The notes under the pieces were generated by a model. That model did no database searches. It was not told the DNA's origin and saw nothing but the letters and a program-made list of their open reading frames with translations. A stretch of DNA of 9,045 bases, from the NCBI GenBank assembly GCA_009700405.1, contig WLMD01000062.1, positions 1-9,045 of the forward strand, in the 5' to 3' direction. The position numbers and the translations under genes are program-made. The DNA comes from Actinomycetota bacterium. Lineage in GTDB: Bacteria; Actinomycetota; Actinomycetes; Nanopelagicales; Nanopelagicaceae. This document shows, one piece after another, positions 6,553 through 9,045 of this stretch (positions are counted from its first letter, which is position 1; each line of letters starts with the position of its first letter).

Positions 6553-7677
6553 ATGTTTAGGCAGACTTCCCCCATGGTTGTCAGTCGATTGAGCGCGCTC
6601 TCAGACGCTGTCATTGATGTTGCAAAAGGTGAAGACCTCAGCGCATCTTTAAGGCGATTAGTGGAGAACGCTGTAATTATTTCAGAGGCGACCTATGGCG
6701 CACTTGGTGCCATAGGTCCTGATGGTCAACTTGAAGAATTTACCTACGTTGGATTAAGTGAAGAATCTGCAGATGAGATCGAAAGATTTCCTGAAGGTAA
6801 GGGACTCCTCGGACATTTACTGAAACATCCGACTCCCCTACGCATGGCATCTATTAAAAGTAGTGAAGCATCCGTAGGTTTTCCAGCGGGTCACCCTGCA
6901 ATGAATTCATTTCTTGGAGTGCCGATTCGCATCCGAGATGAAGTATACGGAAGCCTCTATCTCACTGAGAAAAAAGGCGGATTAGAGTTTACAGAGGAAG
7001 ACGAACAACTCGTCATTGTTCTAGCATCCGCAGCGGGCATTGCAATCGATAGCGCTAGAGGACAAGCAGCACAAAACGAAGTTGTGGTACTAGCCGAACG
7101 TGATCGTATTGGTAGAGACCTCCATGATTTAGTGATTCAACGTCTCTTTGCAACTGGACTCTCACTTCAAGCAGTGGCCAAAGATGAACTTGTGCCAATG
7201 CGAGACCTCAAAATCATTCAAGAGACAATTGATAACCTAGATATCACTGTGCAAGAAATCCGCAATACGATCTTTGAATTACAGATACCAGGTCCCATCT
7301 CTGGACTACGTGGACGCGTACAAGAGGAGGTCGCAGTCTTTCAGGGTAAAAATGCGATTCATATCTCTTGCGAATTCCATGGTTCGATTGACACCTCTAT
7401 CCATGGAGCCCTAAGCGAACATTTAATTGCCGTCATAAGAGAGCTTCTTACCAACGCCATGAAACATGCGCGCTGTCGCCATATTGATGTTTCAATTTCC
7501 GCAAGTGATGGCTCGCTTGAAGTGCAAATTAGCGATGATGGAATTGGGTACCTGGAAGGACCCCACAGGAGTGGATTGCTGAATCTGGAAAATCGCGCGA
7601 TTGAATGCAATGGAACATTTTCAATAAACAAGAAGGAGCCGCTAGGAACTCGAGCTCTTTGGGTTGCTCGCTACTAA
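6553..7677 (+). CDS. dosS: DosS/DosT-like heme-GAF sensor histidine kinase, single GAF
   Basis: Soluble sensor kinase of 374 residues. A GAF domain covers about residues 25-168. It keeps GFPAGHPAM with H114 and, 22 residues later, Y136 in YGSLYLTEK; the proximal heme histidine (H149) and ligand-contacting tyrosine (Y171) of M. tuberculosis DosS have the same spacing. The HisKA_3 dimerisation/phosphoacceptor helix starts at about 180 (ERDRIGRDLHDLVIQRLF, H191). An HATPase domain has its N-box around N301 (ELLTNAMKHA), SDDGIGY at 327-333 and RSGLLNL at 339-345. DosS and DosT have two GAF domains and roughly 570 residues, so this is a shortened form without the second GAF. No membrane segment is visible. 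It probably senses O2/NO/CO or redox through heme and phosphorylates the DosR homologue next door. The start is uncertain: ATG 6553 and ATG 6574 are both in frame and neither has a clear Shine-Dalgarno. It lies 15 nt after narK and overlaps the convergent dosR by 4 nt. Confidence 0.9.
   Translation: MFRQTSPMVVSRLSALSDAVIDVAKGEDLSASLRRLVENAVIISEATYGALGAIGPDGQLEEFTYVGLSEESADEIERFPEGKGLLGHLLKHPTPLRMASIKSSEASVGFPAGHPAMNSFLGVPIRIRDEVYGSLYLTEKKGGLEFTEEDEQLVIVLASAAGIAIDSARGQAAQNEVVVLAERDRIGRDLHDLVIQRLFATGLSLQAVAKDELVPMRDLKIIQETIDNLDITVQEIRNTIFELQIPGPISGLRGRVQEEVAVFQGKNAIHISCEFHGSIDTSIHGALSEHLIAVIRELLTNAMKHARCRHIDVSISASDGSLEVQISDDGIGYLEGPHRSGLLNLENRAIECNGTFSINKKEPLGTRALWVARY
6691..6717 (+). repeat. 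Inverted repeat inside the kinase GAF coding region
   Basis: ACCTATGGC at 6691-6699 pairs perfectly with GCCATAGGT at 6709-6717. With one further G-T and one C-G pair, the RNA could form an 11-bp stem with a 5-nt loop. It lies in the conserved TYGALGA segment of the GAF domain. No T-run follows, so it is not an intrinsic terminator. It may be chance. Confidence 0.3.
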
Positions 7678-8315
7678 TTCCTACCTAGACCTAATCGCGC
7701 GGCAAGCGCGGCAGCCTGAGTTCTACGTTCTAAACCAAGTTTTCCAAGAAGTGATGAGACATAATTCTTAATGGTTTTCTCCGCTAAGAACATCGATTCT
7801 GCAATTTGGCGGTTTGTTAAACCTCGACCGATATGTTCTAGCACTCTCTGCTCTTGATCTGTGAGTTCATAGATCTCACTCGCCGGGCTAGCCACCTTGC
7901 GCAAGCGATTTGTTACGCTAGATACAAGAGCGGTATCTAAGAGAATATCCCCCGCGGCAACTTTTCGGATAGCTTCAAGTAGATCCAAATTCTTAATATC
8001 TTTAATCACGTATCCACTTGCCCCACCTAGGACTGCGCCCAGGATTGCTTCATCATCAAGAAAAGATGTCAGCATTAATACCTTTACTTCAGGATAAAGG
8101 GATCTGATCTCACGACAGAGTTCGATTCCGCTTCCATCAGGTAGGCGCACATCAAGTACGGCGACATCTGTGACAATAGAAGTAAGAGTAGAAAGCGCTT
8201 CCTGGACATCTCCTGCTTGCCCAACAACGCTTAAGTCATCTTCGGTATTAATTAACTCTATGAGGCCTCGTCGGACTAATTCATGGTCATCTACGACAAA
8301 GACTCGAGTTGTCAT
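7674..8315 (-). CDS. dosR: DosR/DevR-family response regulator (NarL/FixJ class)
   Basis: A 213-residue regulator with a receiver domain (about 1-120) and a LuxR-type helix-turn-helix (about 148-210). D9/D10, phosphoacceptor D55, T83 and K105 form the receiver active site, matching D54, T82 and K104 of M. tuberculosis DosR. Similarity to DosR (from memory) is high throughout: VVDDHELVRRGL, VLDVRLPDGSGIELC, LTDQEQRVL, LTNRQIAESMFLAEKTIKNY and LERRTQAA. In the recognition helix K180, K183 and N184 stand at the DNA-contacting K179, K182 and N183 of DosR, so a DosR-like operator sequence is expected. It is probably phosphorylated by the convergent kinase and is the likely ligand of the palindrome at 3788-3801. 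The ATG overlaps the modB stop (ATGA), so it is expressed from the mod transcript and probably translationally coupled; GAGG 10 nt upstream is a weak ribosome site. Its stop overlaps the end of the kinase gene by 4 nt on the other strand. Confidence 0.94.
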   Translation of the reverse strand: MTTRVFVVDDHELVRRGLIELINTEDDLSVVGQAGDVQEALSTLTSIVTDVAVLDVRLPDGSGIELCREIRSLYPEVKVLMLTSFLDDEAILGAVLGGASGYVIKDIKNLDLLEAIRKVAAGDILLDTALVSSVTNRLRKVASPASEIYELTDQEQRVLEHIGRGLTNRQIAESMFLAEKTIKNYVSSLLGKLGLERRTQAAALAARLGLGRN

Positions 8316-9045
8316 GTAGTAAACGCCTCTGTTAATGATTTTCTCAATGCGAAGACGACCGAGACCGCAATAACTAACATCACTGCACTCAATGTATAGG
8401 CACTTCCCATATCAATATCCATGTCTATGTATACCTGCATTGCCCATGTTTGAGTGCGTCCCGGCAGCGAACCTGCAAACATCATTGTCGCGCCAAACTC
8501 ACCCAACGCTCGGGCCCATGCCAAAACTGCACCAGTCGCAATGCCGTTGCGTATCTGAGGCAGGGCTACTAAAGAGAAAACATCGCGTCTGGAAGCGCGA
8601 TCTATCACTGCTGCCTCTTCGAGGTCGGTTGGCAGATGACGGAAATTTGATTCAACAATCAACGCGAGAAAAGGCATTCCAACAAAGACCCCAGTAACAA
8701 CAACGGCAACGCTAGTGAAAGGCATCGACCATCCTGTGGCTTGGTAAATATATTTTCCCAGTAGACCATCTCGTCCAAGCAGCGCTAGTAACGCCATTCC
8801 GGCAACCGTAGGTGGTAGAACAATGGGCGCGAGAACTATGGGGCGCAAAATATTGGTAAATCGTTCGTTGCCTCTAGCCAATACCCATGCCAGTGGCACA
8901 CCCAATATGACGGAGATGCCCGCTGCCAATACCGAACTCCACAAAGAAAGTTGAATCGCAGATAGGGAATTCTCTTGAGTTAGGCGGTCAAAGAAAGAAC
9001 CCCAAGGGACCTTCGCCAACAATGCAATCATTGGAGCGATGAGTA
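8312..9045 (-). CDS. modB: ModB, molybdate ABC transporter permease, 5' end missing
   Basis: Inner-membrane permease of the ModABC molybdate importer, which supplies the molybdenum cofactor needed by NarG. Motifs (residues counted from ATG 9031): several hydrophobic segments, VLAPIVLPPTVAG at about 66-78, an EAA cytoplasmic loop at about 137-158 (starting LEEAAVIDRAS, ending ALP) and the ModB hallmark ALGEFGATMMFAG at about 175-187. ATG 9031 is the first in-frame ATG in the window, but the frame stays open to the edge, reading L-I-A-P before that M. Known ModB proteins have a first helix there, so the true start is probably beyond 9045 and this copy is partial. In the EAA loop the usually invariant glycine (EAA-x3-G) is R145 (codon at 8597-8599). 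The stop overlaps the dosR start by 4 nt. modC, which often follows modB, is absent at this position; modA may lie upstream outside the window. Confidence 0.92.
   Translation of the reverse strand, partial: LIAPMIALLAKVPWGSFFDRLTQENSLSAIQLSLWSSVLAAGISVILGVPLAWVLARGNERFTNILRPIVLAPIVLPPTVAGMALLALLGRDGLLGKYIYQATGWSMPFTSVAVVVTGVFVGMPFLALIVESNFRHLPTDLEEAAVIDRASRRDVFSLVALPQIRNGIATGAVLAWARALGEFGATMMFAGSLPGRTQTWAMQVYIDMDIDMGSAYTLSAVMLVIAVSVVFALRKSLTEAFTT

Noticed and set aside
7660..7710. Possible bidirectional terminator between the convergent kinase and regulator genes
   Set aside because: The genes overlap by 4 bp and I found no stem followed by a T-run on either strand; the nearby CGCG repeats are in dosR coding sequence.
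1..9045. Mobile elements, CRISPR array, RNA genes, phage or defence genes
   Set aside because: No transposase, integrase, regular repeat array, tRNA/rRNA-like sequence or terminal inverted repeats were seen; all of the sequence is explained by metabolic and regulatory genes.

Overview
The window is a compact, fully coding stretch that looks like a nitrate-respiration locus from an actinobacterium (Actinomycetota). The NarG protein, the first residues of NarH, and the sensor kinase and response regulator all resemble, from memory, the mycobacterial NarG/NarH and DosS/DosT-DosR families. Base composition is much lower in G+C than in mycobacteria: spot counts of single 60-base lines gave about 37% and 50%. 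Intergenic space is almost absent, and several neighbouring genes overlap or nearly touch. This suggests a streamlined, low-GC actinobacterial lineage, for example a planktonic freshwater one. That placement is an inference, not something the sequence proves.

Layout. On the minus strand, positions 1-3751 hold narG, the catalytic subunit of the cytoplasm-facing respiratory nitrate reductase, and the first 22 codons of narH, which runs off the left edge. A 130-bp divergent promoter region (3752-3881) follows. It contains a palindrome that matches the mycobacterial DosR box at 11 of 14 positions. On the plus strand come two nitrate/nitrite transporters, a type I NarK (3882-5198) and a type II NarK (5200-6537). 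A DosS/DosT-like sensor histidine kinase with a single GAF domain (6553-7677) follows 15 bp later. Its end overlaps by 4 bp the end of a minus-strand dosR-type response regulator (7674-8315). That regulator is itself joined by a 4-bp ATGA overlap to the upstream minus-strand modB, a molybdate ABC permease (8312 to beyond 9045, cut by the right edge).

How it fits together. ModB would help bring in molybdate for the molybdenum cofactor of NarG. The NarK pair would import nitrate and export nitrite. NarGH(JI) would reduce nitrate at the inner face of the membrane. The kinase keeps the histidine and tyrosine that in DosS/DosT bind heme and contact its gas ligand, so it probably senses O2, NO, CO or redox state and phosphorylates the DosR homologue. 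That regulator could bind the DosR-like box between narG and narK. Because the kinase lies downstream of the narK genes, such control would form a feedback loop. The notable point is the wiring: the two halves of one two-component system lie on opposite strands, the kinase with the nitrate transporters and the regulator with the molybdate transporter.

No tRNA, rRNA, CRISPR array, insertion sequence or convincing intrinsic terminator was seen. No gene-free stretch exceeds about 130 bases.
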